A stretch of DNA of 64,000 nt from Alphaproteobacteria bacterium LSUCC0396 (GTDB taxonomy: Bacteria; Pseudomonadota; Alphaproteobacteria; Puniceispirillales; Puniceispirillaceae): the NCBI GenBank assembly GCA_041228345.1, contig CP166131.1, forward strand, positions 868,001 to 932,000. The letters run 5' to 3'. Position 1 is the stretch's first letter. Each line of letters begins with the position of its first letter. Below the pieces are notes generated by a model, which saw only the letters and a list, made by a program, of their open reading frames with translations, was not told the origin of the DNA and searched no databases. This document shows positions 53,072 to 63,223 of this stretch, in pieces. Made by a program: the position numbers and the translations under genes.

Positions 53072-54238
53072 ATGTCAAACCAAGTGATCGACTGGCTGGA
53101 GTCGCAGCAGGATAATATGCTGGATTTACTGGGCGAGCTGGTAAATATCGATAGCAACAGTTTCGACAAAGCCGGCGTTGACCGGGTGGCAAGCCGGCTT
53201 GCTGAATTTTTTGATGCCCAATCCATCCCGCACGAGACCATTCCGATCAGCACCCATGGGGATGCGATGCGCGCGGTTGTTGCCGGTGGCAACGGTAACC
53301 GGCCAATCCTGTTATGCGGCCATCGCGATACTGTCTTTCCCACCGGCGAAGTTGAAAAACGCCCGTTTCGCATTGAAAATGGGCTGGCTTATGGTCCGGG
53401 CGTTGCTGATATGAAACCCGGACTTGTAATCAACGCGTTTATTCTGGCCGCTTTTCAAAAATTTGGGGGGCACCCAAATCCGCTCGTTGGGCTGTTTACC
53501 GGTGATGAAGAAATCGGCTCGCCAACATCTCAAAATGTGATTATTGCCGAAGCAAAAAAGGCACGCCTTGCGTTTAACAGTGAACCCGGCAGACCGAACG
53601 GAAACATTGTGACAAAGCGCAAGGGCGGCATTTTTTGTCACTGCGAGATTCGCGGCGTTGCAGCGCATTCAGGCGGGTTTTTCGAAGATGGCCGCAGCGC
53701 AATCGAAGAGATGGCACGCAAAATACAGGCATTGCACGCACTGACCGATCTTGACCGCGGCATTACAATTAACGTTGGCCTGGTCGCGGGCGGCCAGTCG
53801 GTCAACACGGTTGCCGCCGAGGCCAGCTGCGGTATTGATATCCGCTACCGCGATAGTGATGACCGCGCCGAGATTTATGAGAAAGTGCGGGAAATTTGCA
53901 CCATGACAAGCGTTGATGGCACCAGTTCGGACATGGTGATAAAAGGCGAATTTCACCCGCTGAACCCATCGCCGCAATCAGTCGAGCTATTCGATCTTTA
54001 TGTAAAAACTGCTGCCAAAAATGGTGTCGTTGTTGCGGGAGAACATTCAGGCGGATGCGCGGATAGCGGGTTTATCGCCAATGCCGGTACGCCGGTAATC
54101 TGCGGGGTTGGACCAATTGGTGGAAACTATCACCGGCCAGATGAATGGATGCAGATTGACAGCTTGTCAGTGCGCGCAAAATTCATTGCCGAGACAATCC
54201 TAGCGCTGGCGACAACACCAACCAAAACCGGCCTTTAA
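53072..54238 (+). CDS. M20-family peptidase (carboxypeptidase G2-like)
   Basis: 388 residues. Zinc ligands are in LLCGHRDTVFP, GVADMKPG, GDEEIGSP, NSEPGR and the C-terminal NYHRPDEW, the arrangement of glutamate carboxypeptidases. AAGGAG sits 7 bases before the ATG. It has no signal peptide, so it acts in the cytoplasm on imported peptides or acylated amino acids. Convergent with the gamma-glutamyltransferase gene. Confidence 0.92.
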   Translation: MSNQVIDWLESQQDNMLDLLGELVNIDSNSFDKAGVDRVASRLAEFFDAQSIPHETIPISTHGDAMRAVVAGGNGNRPILLCGHRDTVFPTGEVEKRPFRIENGLAYGPGVADMKPGLVINAFILAAFQKFGGHPNPLVGLFTGDEEIGSPTSQNVIIAEAKKARLAFNSEPGRPNGNIVTKRKGGIFCHCEIRGVAAHSGGFFEDGRSAIEEMARKIQALHALTDLDRGITINVGLVAGGQSVNTVAAEASCGIDIRYRDSDDRAEIYEKVREICTMTSVDGTSSDMVIKGEFHPLNPSPQSVELFDLYVKTAAKNGVVVAGEHSGGCADSGFIANAGTPVICGVGPIGGNYHRPDEWMQIDSLSVRAKFIAETILALATTPTKTGL

Positions 54239-54274
54239 TGCGGTGCTAGCGCACCCCGCCCACAAACAAGCAAA

Positions 54275-55885
54275 TTAGCACGCCGCCGCCATACCATCAC
54301 CGGCTGGATCAGCCCCGCCATCAAGCTTGCCATCTTGCAGTCTGATCGCGTGCAAGATCGGGGTGATATAGCTGGCGGCATAGCGCCGTGTCACATATCC
54401 GTCTTGATGAAGATCACGCTCGACACCGCGCAAAATCCGATTGGTCAACTCAATCACATTGGACGTTGCGCAAAAACGCGGCGCAGACACCGCATCCTGA
54501 GCACTCATTCCAAAATCGACCGCGTTAAGGATCGTTTGCAAAACCCCCATAGTGATGGTTGTGCCGCCCGGTGCGCCCAACGCCAAAAACGGCTTTCCGT
54601 CCTTTGACAAGATTGTTGGGCACATCGCCGTAAAGCGGGCTTTACCCGGTGCAAGACTGCCGACATGGCCGGGCCGTGGATCAAACACCATCATGCAATT
54701 ATTATACATAAAGCCAAGCCCGTCTGTGATCACTCCCGAGCTTGATCCAAGCGAATGCGTAACATTAACAACATTGCCGTCAGCATCAGCGACAACCAGA
54801 TGCGTTGTGTCCTTACTTTCTGGCGCGCCTGAATTTAGCCGCACTATATTAGCCTTTTCACCAGCGCGAATCTTTGCCGCAATGTCGGCTGCTCTGGCTT
54901 TACTTGCCAGCAGATCTTGCGGCACATCAATGAAATTTGGATCCCCCATAAACTGGTCTTTATCGATGGTGGCATATTTCATCGCTTCGGCCACCGTTGC
55001 GATATATTGCGCCGAATTATGCCCCATAGCGGACAAATCAAACTGCTCTAGAATATTCAGCATTTCCAAGATCATCAAACCGCCACCCGGCAATTGATTG
55101 GTTGCCACCTCAAACCCGCGATAGCTGCCGATCAGCGGCGCAATTCTGGTTGGCGCACAATCAGCCAGATCATCTTTTGTCAACAGCCCGCCATTTGCCT
55201 TCATATCGGCGGCGATCAGGTCAGCAACATCACCATTATAAAAGATGCCAATGCCTTCATTCGCAATTCGTTGGTAAAGCCGGCCCATATCTGGGTTTTT
55301 CAGAATATCGCCAACATTCAACAGCGAACCATCATCGCTGAGGTATATCTTGCGGGCTGCATCCAGTTTATTCACCACGGCAACCCGTTCAATACGTCCT
55401 GCCTGTGCCGGTTGAAGCCAAAATCCCAGAACCCTTGGCCGAACCGCAAACCCATTCATACAATAGTCAATCGCTGGCTGCAAAACCTGATCCAGCGACA
55501 TTGTGCCATGCGTTTGCAGCGCGGTATTAAACGCCTGCAACGTCATTGGCGATGTCATCGATTGATACCCGAATTCATTAACCTGCCCCTTGAGCACAAA
55601 GCCAAAACCATCATCGCATTCGCGTTCGATCAGATGTTCCCACATATCTGATTTGGTCGCTTTTGGTGCCTTGCCGTGAAAATCAATGAAACTGTGAATA
55701 TCTTTTTCTGGCATGAAGATTTGCATCGAGCCAAAACCGGCAATACCGCACATTTGCGGATCCACAACTGTCTGGACAAAGGCGGCAGCAATAGCCGCAT
55801 CCATGACATTACCGCCAGCTTTAAAAATATCCAGACCAGCCTCTACCGCTTCTGGCTGTGGTGCCGAAATCATACAACGCGTCAT
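54275..55885 (-). CDS. ggt: Gamma-glutamyltransferase-family protein
   Basis: 536 residues of the Ntn-hydrolase GGT family, which cleaves gamma-glutamyl amides such as glutathione. The autocleavage/nucleophile Thr is Thr360 in SKDTTHLVV, followed by VTHSLGSSSGV. The N-terminus starts MTRCMISAPQPEAVEAG with no signal peptide, so unlike E. coli Ggt it is probably cytoplasmic. I chose the second of two adjacent ATGs (55885) for its distance from AAGGAAG. It stands alone between two M20 peptidase genes. Confidence 0.88.
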   Translation of the reverse strand: MTRCMISAPQPEAVEAGLDIFKAGGNVMDAAIAAAFVQTVVDPQMCGIAGFGSMQIFMPEKDIHSFIDFHGKAPKATKSDMWEHLIERECDDGFGFVLKGQVNEFGYQSMTSPMTLQAFNTALQTHGTMSLDQVLQPAIDYCMNGFAVRPRVLGFWLQPAQAGRIERVAVVNKLDAARKIYLSDDGSLLNVGDILKNPDMGRLYQRIANEGIGIFYNGDVADLIAADMKANGGLLTKDDLADCAPTRIAPLIGSYRGFEVATNQLPGGGLMILEMLNILEQFDLSAMGHNSAQYIATVAEAMKYATIDKDQFMGDPNFIDVPQDLLASKARAADIAAKIRAGEKANIVRLNSGAPESKDTTHLVVADADGNVVNVTHSLGSSSGVITDGLGFMYNNCMMVFDPRPGHVGSLAPGKARFTAMCPTILSKDGKPFLALGAPGGTTITMGVLQTILNAVDFGMSAQDAVSAPRFCATSNVIELTNRILRGVERDLHQDGYVTRRYAASYITPILHAIRLQDGKLDGGADPAGDGMAAAC

Positions 55886-56083
55886 CATAACTTCCTTCAC
55901 AAATTGACTATCTAGCCGATCACAAACTTAAACAGGTTTTTGAAATTCCTGCCAGTGCAGTCTTTGTCAGAGTGTCGTGATACGCCATTGCTAGCTAATG
56001 GCTTGTTTTTGTCATGACCGACACGCTAACGTTATCGGTGCGCTGCAAGATAAAGCAGGTAAATGGCAATATGGAGGGTAATC

Positions 56084-57223
56084 ATGGATTTGGCGCAGCT
56101 AGGGTTTAATGATGAAGATATGCTTGCCGGATTAAAGCCATGGGTTTTGTGCGAAAGCCCCAGCTATGATCCGGCAGCAGTGAACCGGATGCAGGATATC
56201 GCCGCACATGATCTTGCAGTTATGGGGGCATCGATTGAACGCATTACGCCGCATTCCTCAATTGGTGATTGTATTCGCGCGCGTTTTCCCCATTCACAAT
56301 CTGACGCACCCGGCATCTTGATTATTGGTCATATGGATACGGTTCACCCGCTAGGCACGCTGGCACAATTACCGTTTAAAACTGATGGCAACCGCTGCTA
56401 TGGCCCCGGTATTTGCGATATGAAAGGTGGCAATTATCTTGCAATTGAGACAATCCGCCAGCTGCAAAGGGCCGGACTTGAAACGCCGCTTCCCATCACC
56501 GTTCTCTTTACCTCGGACGAAGAAATTGGGTCGCCACACACCCGCACCCTTATCGAAGCCGAAGCCGCGCGGGCAAAGGCGGTTCTGATACCCGAGCCAG
56601 CACGAAAAGGTAATGGCGTGACATCTGGCCGTTATGCCGTCGCCCGCTATGATGTCACCACCTATGGACGGCCAAGCCATGCCGGATTGCGGCTTTCTGA
56701 AGGACGGTCAGCAATCCGAAAAATGGCCGAAAAAATTATCGATATCGAAGCCATGACAAGCAAGGATTGCAGCTTTTCAGTGGGCGTTATGCACGCCGGG
56801 CAATGGGTGAATTGCGTTTCGTCAAAGGCCAGCGCCGAGGTCTTGTCAATGTCAAAACGCCAAGAGGATCTGGATAATGGCATTGCCAGAATGCTTGCCC
56901 ATAATGACCCAGATGGCGAGGTCATTACTGAGGTCACACTTGGCCTGACAAGGCCTGTCTGGACGCCGACAAAAGCCGGCCTGAAACTTGTCGAGCTGGC
57001 CAAAAATCTTGCCACGCAGCTAGGCCAGCCATTTCGCCATGAAAGTTCGGGTGGTGGCAGCGACGGTAATTTCACTGGCGCGATGGGTGTTCCGACGCTT
57101 GACGGTCTGGGCGTTGCGGGCGACAAATATCATACTCTTGAAGAACACATCGAAATTGATAGTCTTGCAATGCGCGGCAGGATGATGGCCGGTCTATTGA
57201 TGGGAATTGACGCGAATTTCTAG
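56084..57223 (+). CDS. M20-family metallopeptidase
   Basis: 379 residues. Metal ligands in IIGHMDTVHP, GICDMKGG, SDEEIGSP, IPEPAR and the C-terminal DKYHTLEEHIE. Resembles the carboxypeptidase G2/ArgE group and the peptidase at 53072. ATG at 56084 has GGAGGG upstream. First of three plus-strand genes: 29 bp later comes the citrate-synthase-like gene, then an aminotransferase. The group could release and process an acylated amino acid. Confidence 0.9.
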   Translation: MDLAQLGFNDEDMLAGLKPWVLCESPSYDPAAVNRMQDIAAHDLAVMGASIERITPHSSIGDCIRARFPHSQSDAPGILIIGHMDTVHPLGTLAQLPFKTDGNRCYGPGICDMKGGNYLAIETIRQLQRAGLETPLPITVLFTSDEEIGSPHTRTLIEAEAARAKAVLIPEPARKGNGVTSGRYAVARYDVTTYGRPSHAGLRLSEGRSAIRKMAEKIIDIEAMTSKDCSFSVGVMHAGQWVNCVSSKASAEVLSMSKRQEDLDNGIARMLAHNDPDGEVITEVTLGLTRPVWTPTKAGLKLVELAKNLATQLGQPFRHESSGGGSDGNFTGAMGVPTLDGLGVAGDKYHTLEEHIEIDSLAMRGRMMAGLLMGIDANF

Positions 57224-57252
57224 AATTTGCAAAAAAACAGGGAGCCTTTGCC

Positions 57253-58020
57253 ATGGCCGAGACAAAACTATCGACGCATACGCTCGAAGCCTTATATCTG
57301 CGCGACAAAAACCTTGTTGATGATGTGATGGGCAAGATGAGTTTTACCGATGCGATGTTCTATCACATCATCGGTGTCGCCCCCTCGCCCGGCCAGCGCG
57401 CAGTCCTTGATACGGTGCTGGTCACATTGATGGAACATGGCTTTACCCCCAGCGCGATTGCCGCGCGCATGACCTACCTTTCTGCCCCTGAGGCAATGCA
57501 ATCAGCGGTTGCGGCCGGATTGTTGAATGTCGCTAGCCAATTTATTGGCACGATGGAAAATGCAGCAAAAATTCTGGCCGAGATCGCCGAAGATCCAGAT
57601 GGCCATGACGCAGCCTGCAACCGCATCGTGCAACGGCATCGGACGAACGCTATGCACATGCCCGGCTTTGGTCATCATTTGCATCGCCCTGATGATCCAC
57701 GCACCTCGAAAATGTTCGAAATTGCCATGGCATATGACGACATCGACAAACGGCCGATCGAAATATTGAAAACGTTGGGGCATCATGTCGATCAGATTTA
57801 TGGAAAGCATCTGACGATCAATGCAACCGGCGCAACGGCTGCAATATTAATGGGGGCAGGCATTCCGATTGGCATCATGCGTGGCTTTGCAGTGATTTCA
57901 CGTGCCGCCGGACTGGTGGCGCATATCATGGAAGAACAGCAAAGCCCAACGGGTCGGGAAATTTGGGACCTTGTCGATAAGACCATTCCTTATACCGGTA
58001 ACGCCATTATCAAAACATGA
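57253..58020 (+). CDS. Citryl-CoA lyase / citrate-synthase-like protein
   Basis: 255 residues, much shorter than citrate synthase (about 430) and close to citryl-CoA lyase-like proteins. It has PSPGQRAVLDTVLVTLMEHG, TYLSAPEAMQSAVAAGLLNVASQFIG and the active-site region MPGFGHHLHRPDDPR. Related proteins cleave citryl-CoA or a similar acyl-CoA to acetyl-CoA and an oxoacid. No citrate-activating enzyme is nearby, so the substrate is open. Follows the M20 gene by 29 bp and precedes an aminotransferase, suggesting breakdown of an acylated amino acid. Confidence 0.8.
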   Translation: MAETKLSTHTLEALYLRDKNLVDDVMGKMSFTDAMFYHIIGVAPSPGQRAVLDTVLVTLMEHGFTPSAIAARMTYLSAPEAMQSAVAAGLLNVASQFIGTMENAAKILAEIAEDPDGHDAACNRIVQRHRTNAMHMPGFGHHLHRPDDPRTSKMFEIAMAYDDIDKRPIEILKTLGHHVDQIYGKHLTINATGATAAILMGAGIPIGIMRGFAVISRAAGLVAHIMEEQQSPTGREIWDLVDKTIPYTGNAIIKT

Positions 58021-58114
58021 GCAAAGGAACAGCCAAATTGCGCATGTGACCACGTCTCTATTTAGACCAAGGCCGGCCTTATGCGGCGACCAGCATCTGT
58101 GCAAAGGATTTACC

Positions 58115-59446
58115 ATGAAAAGCCAGTTTATCTTCCAGCGAAACAGTCAATCCGATCTGCCCATAGCGGCGGCAGGTGACGGATGCTTTATAAGGGATGC
58201 TGATGGCAAGGCCTATCTCGATGGGTCAGGCGGTGCCGCCGTATCATGCCTCGGCCATTCCGACAGCCATGTAAAAAACGCGATCTTGGCACAGATGGAA
58301 AGCGTGTCTTATGCGCACACATCCTTTTTCACCAGCGCGCCTGCCGAACAGCTAGCCGCACGCCTGGCCAGCTATGCACCGGGTGACATTAACCGGGTTT
58401 ATCTGGTTTCGGGTGGATCGGAAGCGATCGAGGCCGCGCTTAAACTGGCCCGCCAGTATTTTACCGAAATTGGTCAGCCCGAACGCAAGCACATCATTGC
58501 CAGACGCCAGAGCTATCATGGCAATACCCTTGGCGCGCTAGCGGCAGGTGGCAACCAATGGCGGCGACAGAACTTTGCGCCTTTGCTGATTGAAACCAGC
58601 CTGATTTCACCCTGCTATGCATGGCGGGACAAGCGTGATGACGAAACCGAGGATGATTATGGTCTTCGGGTTGCAAATGAGCTTGAGACAGAAATTTTAC
58701 GGCTTGGCCCGGATCAGGTGATGGCGTTTCTGGCCGAGCCTGTAGTTGGCGCAACGGCGGGCGCGCTGTGTCCGGTGCCAGGATATCTGGCACGTATTCG
58801 CCAGATTTGCGATAAATATGGCGTGCTGCTGATTTTCGATGAGGTGATGTGCGGAATGGGGCGCACCGGCGCGCTGTTTGCCTGCGATATCGATGGGGTA
58901 ATGCCGGACATCATCACCATTGCCAAAGGGCTTGGTGCCGGTTACCAGCCGATTGGCGCGATGCTTTGCCGTGATTATATCCATGATGCAATCGAGCAAG
59001 GGTCGGGCTTTTTTCAACATGGTCATACCTATCTTGGTCACCCGATCGCGGCAGCGGCGGCAAATGCCGTCCTCGACAGGCTGGTTGACGATGGCCTGAT
59101 TAAGACCGTGGCAGAAAAAGGCGCCTATCTTAGATCACAGTTGCAATCGGTATTGGGCCAGCATCCACACATCGGCGACATCAGAGGCAGGGGGCTGTTT
59201 ATCGGCATCGAGCTGGTGGCATCGCGCACCGACAAAACCCCGTTTGACCCTGCATTGAACATTGCTGGCAAAATCAAGAAAAACGCGCTTGCGGCGGGGC
59301 TTGCCTGTTATCCATCGCAAGGTACGATTGACGGCAAATCCGGTGATCATATTTTGCTGGCGCCACCATTTATCATTTCCATTGACGAAATGGATATGCT
59401 GGTCGTGCGCTTGGACAGTGCGATAAAGACAAGCCTTCCCGCCTAG
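58115..59446 (+). CDS. Class III (omega) aminotransferase
   Basis: 443-residue PLP enzyme. VSGGSEAIEAALK at 98-110, RQSYHGNTLGALA, the FDEVMCGMGRTG cofactor segment (Asp242) and PLP-binding Lys271 in TIAKGLGAGYQPIGA. Moves an amino group from an omega-amino acid, diamine or similar. The ATG at 58115 has AAAGGA seven bases upstream; the open frame further upstream overlaps the previous gene and is not used. Probably co-transcribed with the M20 and citrate-synthase-like genes. Confidence 0.9.
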   Translation: MKSQFIFQRNSQSDLPIAAAGDGCFIRDADGKAYLDGSGGAAVSCLGHSDSHVKNAILAQMESVSYAHTSFFTSAPAEQLAARLASYAPGDINRVYLVSGGSEAIEAALKLARQYFTEIGQPERKHIIARRQSYHGNTLGALAAGGNQWRRQNFAPLLIETSLISPCYAWRDKRDDETEDDYGLRVANELETEILRLGPDQVMAFLAEPVVGATAGALCPVPGYLARIRQICDKYGVLLIFDEVMCGMGRTGALFACDIDGVMPDIITIAKGLGAGYQPIGAMLCRDYIHDAIEQGSGFFQHGHTYLGHPIAAAAANAVLDRLVDDGLIKTVAEKGAYLRSQLQSVLGQHPHIGDIRGRGLFIGIELVASRTDKTPFDPALNIAGKIKKNALAAGLACYPSQGTIDGKSGDHILLAPPFIISIDEMDMLVVRLDSAIKTSLPA

Positions 59447-59461
59447 GTCATTTTACCAAAG

Positions 59462-61078
59462 TCAGATCAGGCGCGGTTGCGCATCGGCAGGTTTGGCACG
59501 GCGTTTTTTTGGTGGCGGTTTGCGGCTTCCCAGCTTTTGATAAACGGCACGCGCCATCATCTTGAACTGATCGCCCTTGCGCACCGCATAAATACGTTCA
59601 CGCGCAGCGCGCATTGCGGCCGCATTCTCGACAATCGGTAAGGGGTAATCCTGCGCTCCCTTCCAGCCAAGCGCCGCCGCCTCGACCGGCGGTATATCAT
59701 GCGGCTGATGAATCCATTTCGCCGGCAAATGCGCAAGCTCAGGAACCCAGCGCCGAATAAACTGGCCATCAGGATCATGATCAAGCGATTGCTTCACAGG
59801 ATTATAAATTCTGATTGTGTTAATGCCTGTAACCCCGGATTGCATCTGAAACTGACTGTAATGGATGCCAGCCTCATAATCGGTAAAAAGTCGTGCCAGA
59901 TAGGGCGCGGTTACCCGCCAATCAAGCCATAGGTGATAGCTGGCAAAACTGACCAGCATCGCCCGCATCCGAAAGGTAATCCAGCCATTATGGATCAGCG
60001 AGCGCATACAGGCATCAATCATCGGATAGCCGGTCTTGCCGGTCGCCCAAGCGGCAAGATAGACGGCTTTTTGCGCCTCATCACAATTATTTTGCTCAGC
60101 ATCAGGCGCGCCAATTCCTGGCGTGCTGGGAATAACCGTATCGCGGATAGACTCGTAAAGCGGGTGCATCGCAGTCGTTTCGATCGCCGGCTGATCCTCG
60201 AGTTTCTGCATAAAATGGCAACGCCAAGCAAGTCGCGACATAACCGCCCGGCAGCCCCGCCGTTTGGCCGTGCTGATCACCCGTGACGGATCAGCCAGAT
60301 AACTGCGGATGCTGGTTTCGACCTCGCGCGATGAAATTGTTCCCCACGCCAGATGCGGCGACAGGCGCATTGACGTATCGGGCCCGCGCGCCGGTGACGC
60401 CAGATTTTTGATATAGAACTGGCTGCGGTCGTTGAGGAAAGATATTAACAGCGCGATCGCTGCCTTGCGTCCACCGGTTTGGGTTTGGCTTTGCCCGTAA
60501 TATTCCATGCCTAGTTGCGGCACCGGCGCGCCGAATAACGGATCATCCTTGGGCGGTAGTGATTCTGTTTGCACTGCCGCAGCACCAGCCAAGCGATCGG
60601 GGCGCGGAACGCGGGCCTCCTGCATACGCTGGTTTCGAATTGCGGCCCAGTCATTACGGTTTTGCAGACGGCGGACAACCCCATTGGCTGGTGATTGGCA
60701 AAGCGATATTCCGCCCCGCCGGCAATAGGCAATCACTTTTCGGTCGCGCGCATATGTCCAGGCGTCCCCGGTTTCCTCATGCGCATAGATTCCCGCAATA
60801 TCAACCTCACGCGCCAGTTCATCCAGCACATCGGTTATCTCGCCAATGCGGATGATCAAACGCTGACCAAGTGCGGCAAGGCTGGCATCAAGCTCGCCCA
60901 AGCAATCATGCACAAAACACCATTGGCGACGTGATGATGTCGGCAATCGCCAATAGTCCGGCTCGACAACAAAAAGTGGTAACACCAATGCGCCGTCACG
61001 CGCCGCAATCGCCAACGGTGCATGGTCAAATACACGCAAATCGCGCTTGAACCAGACGATATTTACTCTCTGTCGCAT
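59462..61078 (-). CDS. Photolyase/cryptochrome-family flavoprotein
   Basis: 538 residues. N-terminal photolyase Rossmann domain starting [16 protein letters not shown]. The C-terminal FAD-binding domain has [52 protein letters not shown] and LDWRV. Where classical CPD photolyases read TGTD...YFRIFNP this protein has [17 protein letters not shown], and it ends in a basic tail (PPKKRRAKP). It is either a DNA photolyase of a divergent class or a cryptochrome-like light sensor. It converges with the aminotransferase and diverges from the class V PLP gene. Confidence 0.87.
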   Translation of the reverse strand: MRQRVNIVWFKRDLRVFDHAPLAIAARDGALVLPLFVVEPDYWRLPTSSRRQWCFVHDCLGELDASLAALGQRLIIRIGEITDVLDELAREVDIAGIYAHEETGDAWTYARDRKVIAYCRRGGISLCQSPANGVVRRLQNRNDWAAIRNQRMQEARVPRPDRLAGAAAVQTESLPPKDDPLFGAPVPQLGMEYYGQSQTQTGGRKAAIALLISFLNDRSQFYIKNLASPARGPDTSMRLSPHLAWGTISSREVETSIRSYLADPSRVISTAKRRGCRAVMSRLAWRCHFMQKLEDQPAIETTAMHPLYESIRDTVIPSTPGIGAPDAEQNNCDEAQKAVYLAAWATGKTGYPMIDACMRSLIHNGWITFRMRAMLVSFASYHLWLDWRVTAPYLARLFTDYEAGIHYSQFQMQSGVTGINTIRIYNPVKQSLDHDPDGQFIRRWVPELAHLPAKWIHQPHDIPPVEAAALGWKGAQDYPLPIVENAAAMRAARERIYAVRKGDQFKMMARAVYQKLGSRKPPPKKRRAKPADAQPRLI

Positions 61079-61239
61079 GGCCAGAACATTAGCACTAGGT
61101 GATGGATAGTTTCAAACCTTCTGATCTGACCTGCAGCCTAGCCATTTTTCACCTCCGTGAATGGCGCATCAAAATCACTTTACCTTCCTGTCTGGTGTGG
61201 TTAAATCTTGTGAAGAACCCCTTTCGAAAGCATCTTTCC

Positions 61240-62499
61240 ATGACCCAAATTTCTGCCGATCTACTTGATAATATTCGTGGGCAATTTGCCCAGATTGATA
61301 GCTGTCCAGTACAGGGGCCGCGCGTCTTTTTTGAAAATGCTGGCGGCGCGCTGACCTTGGATAGGGTTGTTGATACCTCTGCACGGTTTGCCGCGATCCC
61401 CGATAATCAGGGTCGTGATAACCCCGGCTCGCATGAACTGGTCCGCGTCATAGATAAGGCCAAGCATGATTTGCGCGCCTTTATGAATGCGCCAAATGGA
61501 CAGTTTTTTGTCGGGGAAAGTGGCACCGAACTGATTTTCCGCCTCGTTATGAATGCCTGTCTTGGCACCAATAAAGCCGGCATTGTTCTTGGCTCGACGA
61601 TAGAACATCCAGCAACCCGCAGCGCCTGCGCGCGCTGGGCGCCGATCAGTGGCAAACAGCATGTGTTGATCGAGCATGATCATGCACGGGGACTGGTCAG
61701 TGCCGAGGCCTATGCCAGCACCGTGACCAAAGACACGTTGGTTGCCACAATTTTACATACCTCACCAGTGACCGGCATGGGCATGGATATCGCAGCCATT
61801 GCCAAGGCGATTCGCGCTGTCAGCCCGGATTGTTTCATCATTGTCGATGGTATTCAACACGCGGCGCACGGTGAGATCAATATCGGCGCTTATGATATTG
61901 ATGGCTATGTTATCTCACCATACAAAATGTTTTCGCGGCATGGCTATGGCCTTGCATGGATTTCGGATCGTATGACCCAGTTGCCGCATGACAGTCTTGT
62001 TGGCGGGCCAGCCGAAAATTGGGAACTTGGCACACGCGACACCGGTGCCTATGCCACCATGTCGGATGTTGTCGAATATCTTGAATGGCTTGGCGGCGAG
62101 GTTTCTGATAGCCGCGATCAGCGTGGCCGGTTTGAAGCAGCTGGCAAGGCCATTCATGAGCATGAAAAAACCCTTACCGATGCGATGATTCACGGTACCG
62201 GTAATTTGCCCGGCCTAGCCGAAATGGCGAATGTGCATATCATTGGCGGGATTGATAATCCGGCGCGTGAGGGGCTTGTCTCACTTTATGTTGACGGCAT
62301 TGCCTCGAAGGACGTGGTCGCCCGCCTGAATAGCGAGGGCGTGCGGACCCATCTTCGAAAGGCCGATCATTATTCAGGCAATGTTCTTGATCCGCTTGGG
62401 CTTGATAGCTGTGTTCGTGTTTCCATGTGCCATTATAATAGCATCGCCGAGGTTGCGCAGTTCCTGGGCGTAATGAAAAACATCACCAGCGCAAACTGA
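61240..62499 (+). CDS. Class V aminotransferase / cysteine-desulfurase-like PLP enzyme
   Basis: 419-residue PLP enzyme in the SufS/NifS fold. FFENAGGALTL near 30, ESGTELIFRLV, IIVDGIQHAAHGEI (Asp203) and the PLP lysine Lys229 in ISPYKMFSRHGYGLAW. It resembles the isopenicillin-N epimerase / cysteine desulfurase-like group and may act on another amino acid. No suf or isc genes are near. The frame is open back to 61099, but the protein family start fits the ATG at 61240; the ribosome site there is weak. Convergent with the cupin gene. Confidence 0.83.
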   Translation: MTQISADLLDNIRGQFAQIDSCPVQGPRVFFENAGGALTLDRVVDTSARFAAIPDNQGRDNPGSHELVRVIDKAKHDLRAFMNAPNGQFFVGESGTELIFRLVMNACLGTNKAGIVLGSTIEHPATRSACARWAPISGKQHVLIEHDHARGLVSAEAYASTVTKDTLVATILHTSPVTGMGMDIAAIAKAIRAVSPDCFIIVDGIQHAAHGEINIGAYDIDGYVISPYKMFSRHGYGLAWISDRMTQLPHDSLVGGPAENWELGTRDTGAYATMSDVVEYLEWLGGEVSDSRDQRGRFEAAGKAIHEHEKTLTDAMIHGTGNLPGLAEMANVHIIGGIDNPAREGLVSLYVDGIASKDVVARLNSEGVRTHLRKADHYSGNVLDPLGLDSCVRVSMCHYNSIAEVAQFLGVMKNITSAN

Positions 62500-62527
62500 G
62501 CTGGTGGTAAAAAGGACCGGGTGCCGC

Positions 62528-63061
62528 CTAGTCCTTTACGGCATCAGTTAGGATAAACGCAATCTGGCAAGGCTCGGTACCGCGGTTCGACCAAGCATGG
62601 TTCGTGCCTTGCTGGATGATGACATCTCCTGCTTTTACCAGATATTCGTCTTCATCCATCATCATGTAAATCTCGCCGGTTAGAACCACCGCATAATCCA
62701 GACTGTCGGTCCGGTGCATGAAAGGGTGGCGCGCACCTTCAACAATATTGGCGCCAGCTCCCATTTCCGCAAAGGCTGATTTACCGTCAAGCTTGGCCAG
62801 CTCTTCGGGATTTTCCGGATCAAATTGAACGATGCGAAACACCGAACCATTTTTGGGTGGGTGCAGGATCAACGGGCCGTTCACCGGATCATCATGGCGT
62901 TCCATTGTGGCTGGCGTCTTTGTACTTTGCCACAGGTTTGTCAAAGTCACGCCTGGCCGGTTTGGGCGTTGCAAAATACAATCGGCCTCGCCGTCCATAA
63001 TCACTGTTGCAACACCATTTTCATCGTGGCCAGTAACAACACGCCTGATTTTTCTACCCAT
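62528..63061 (-). CDS. Cupin-domain protein
   Basis: 177 residues. The single cupin domain lies at about 100-165 with HPFMHRTDSLDYAVVLTGEIYMM, then GDVIIQQGTNHAWSNRG. It is the common HRTD-type cupin, often near aromatic or secondary-metabolite genes, and not the DddL/Q/W/K kind. GGGGGG before the ATG at 63061 sets the start. Function unknown. Confidence 0.83.
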   Translation of the reverse strand: MGRKIRRVVTGHDENGVATVIMDGEADCILQRPNRPGVTLTNLWQSTKTPATMERHDDPVNGPLILHPPKNGSVFRIVQFDPENPEELAKLDGKSAFAEMGAGANIVEGARHPFMHRTDSLDYAVVLTGEIYMMMDEDEYLVKAGDVIIQQGTNHAWSNRGTEPCQIAFILTDAVKD

Positions 63062-63223
63062 ATTCCCCCCAAAAAACAAAATGGCTGCGGCAAATCATCG
63101 GTTACGGCCCGCGCCGGCAACGACATAGAAAACCGGGATATGGCTGACGAGCCTTATGCACCCGCTGATACTCGCATTGCCAGATATCAAATGCTGCAAT
63201 CACCTTAATTATAAAAGCAGCAT

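Noticed and set aside
57902-58114. N-terminal extension of the class III aminotransferase
   Set aside because: It overlaps the citrate-synthase-like gene in another frame, and the ATG at 58115 has a good ribosome site and matches the family start.
62528-63061. Cupin DMSP lyase (DddL/Q/W/K) beside a possible DmdA
   Set aside because: Motifs fit the general HRTD-type cupin and not the tyrosine and metal pattern of Ddd lyases.
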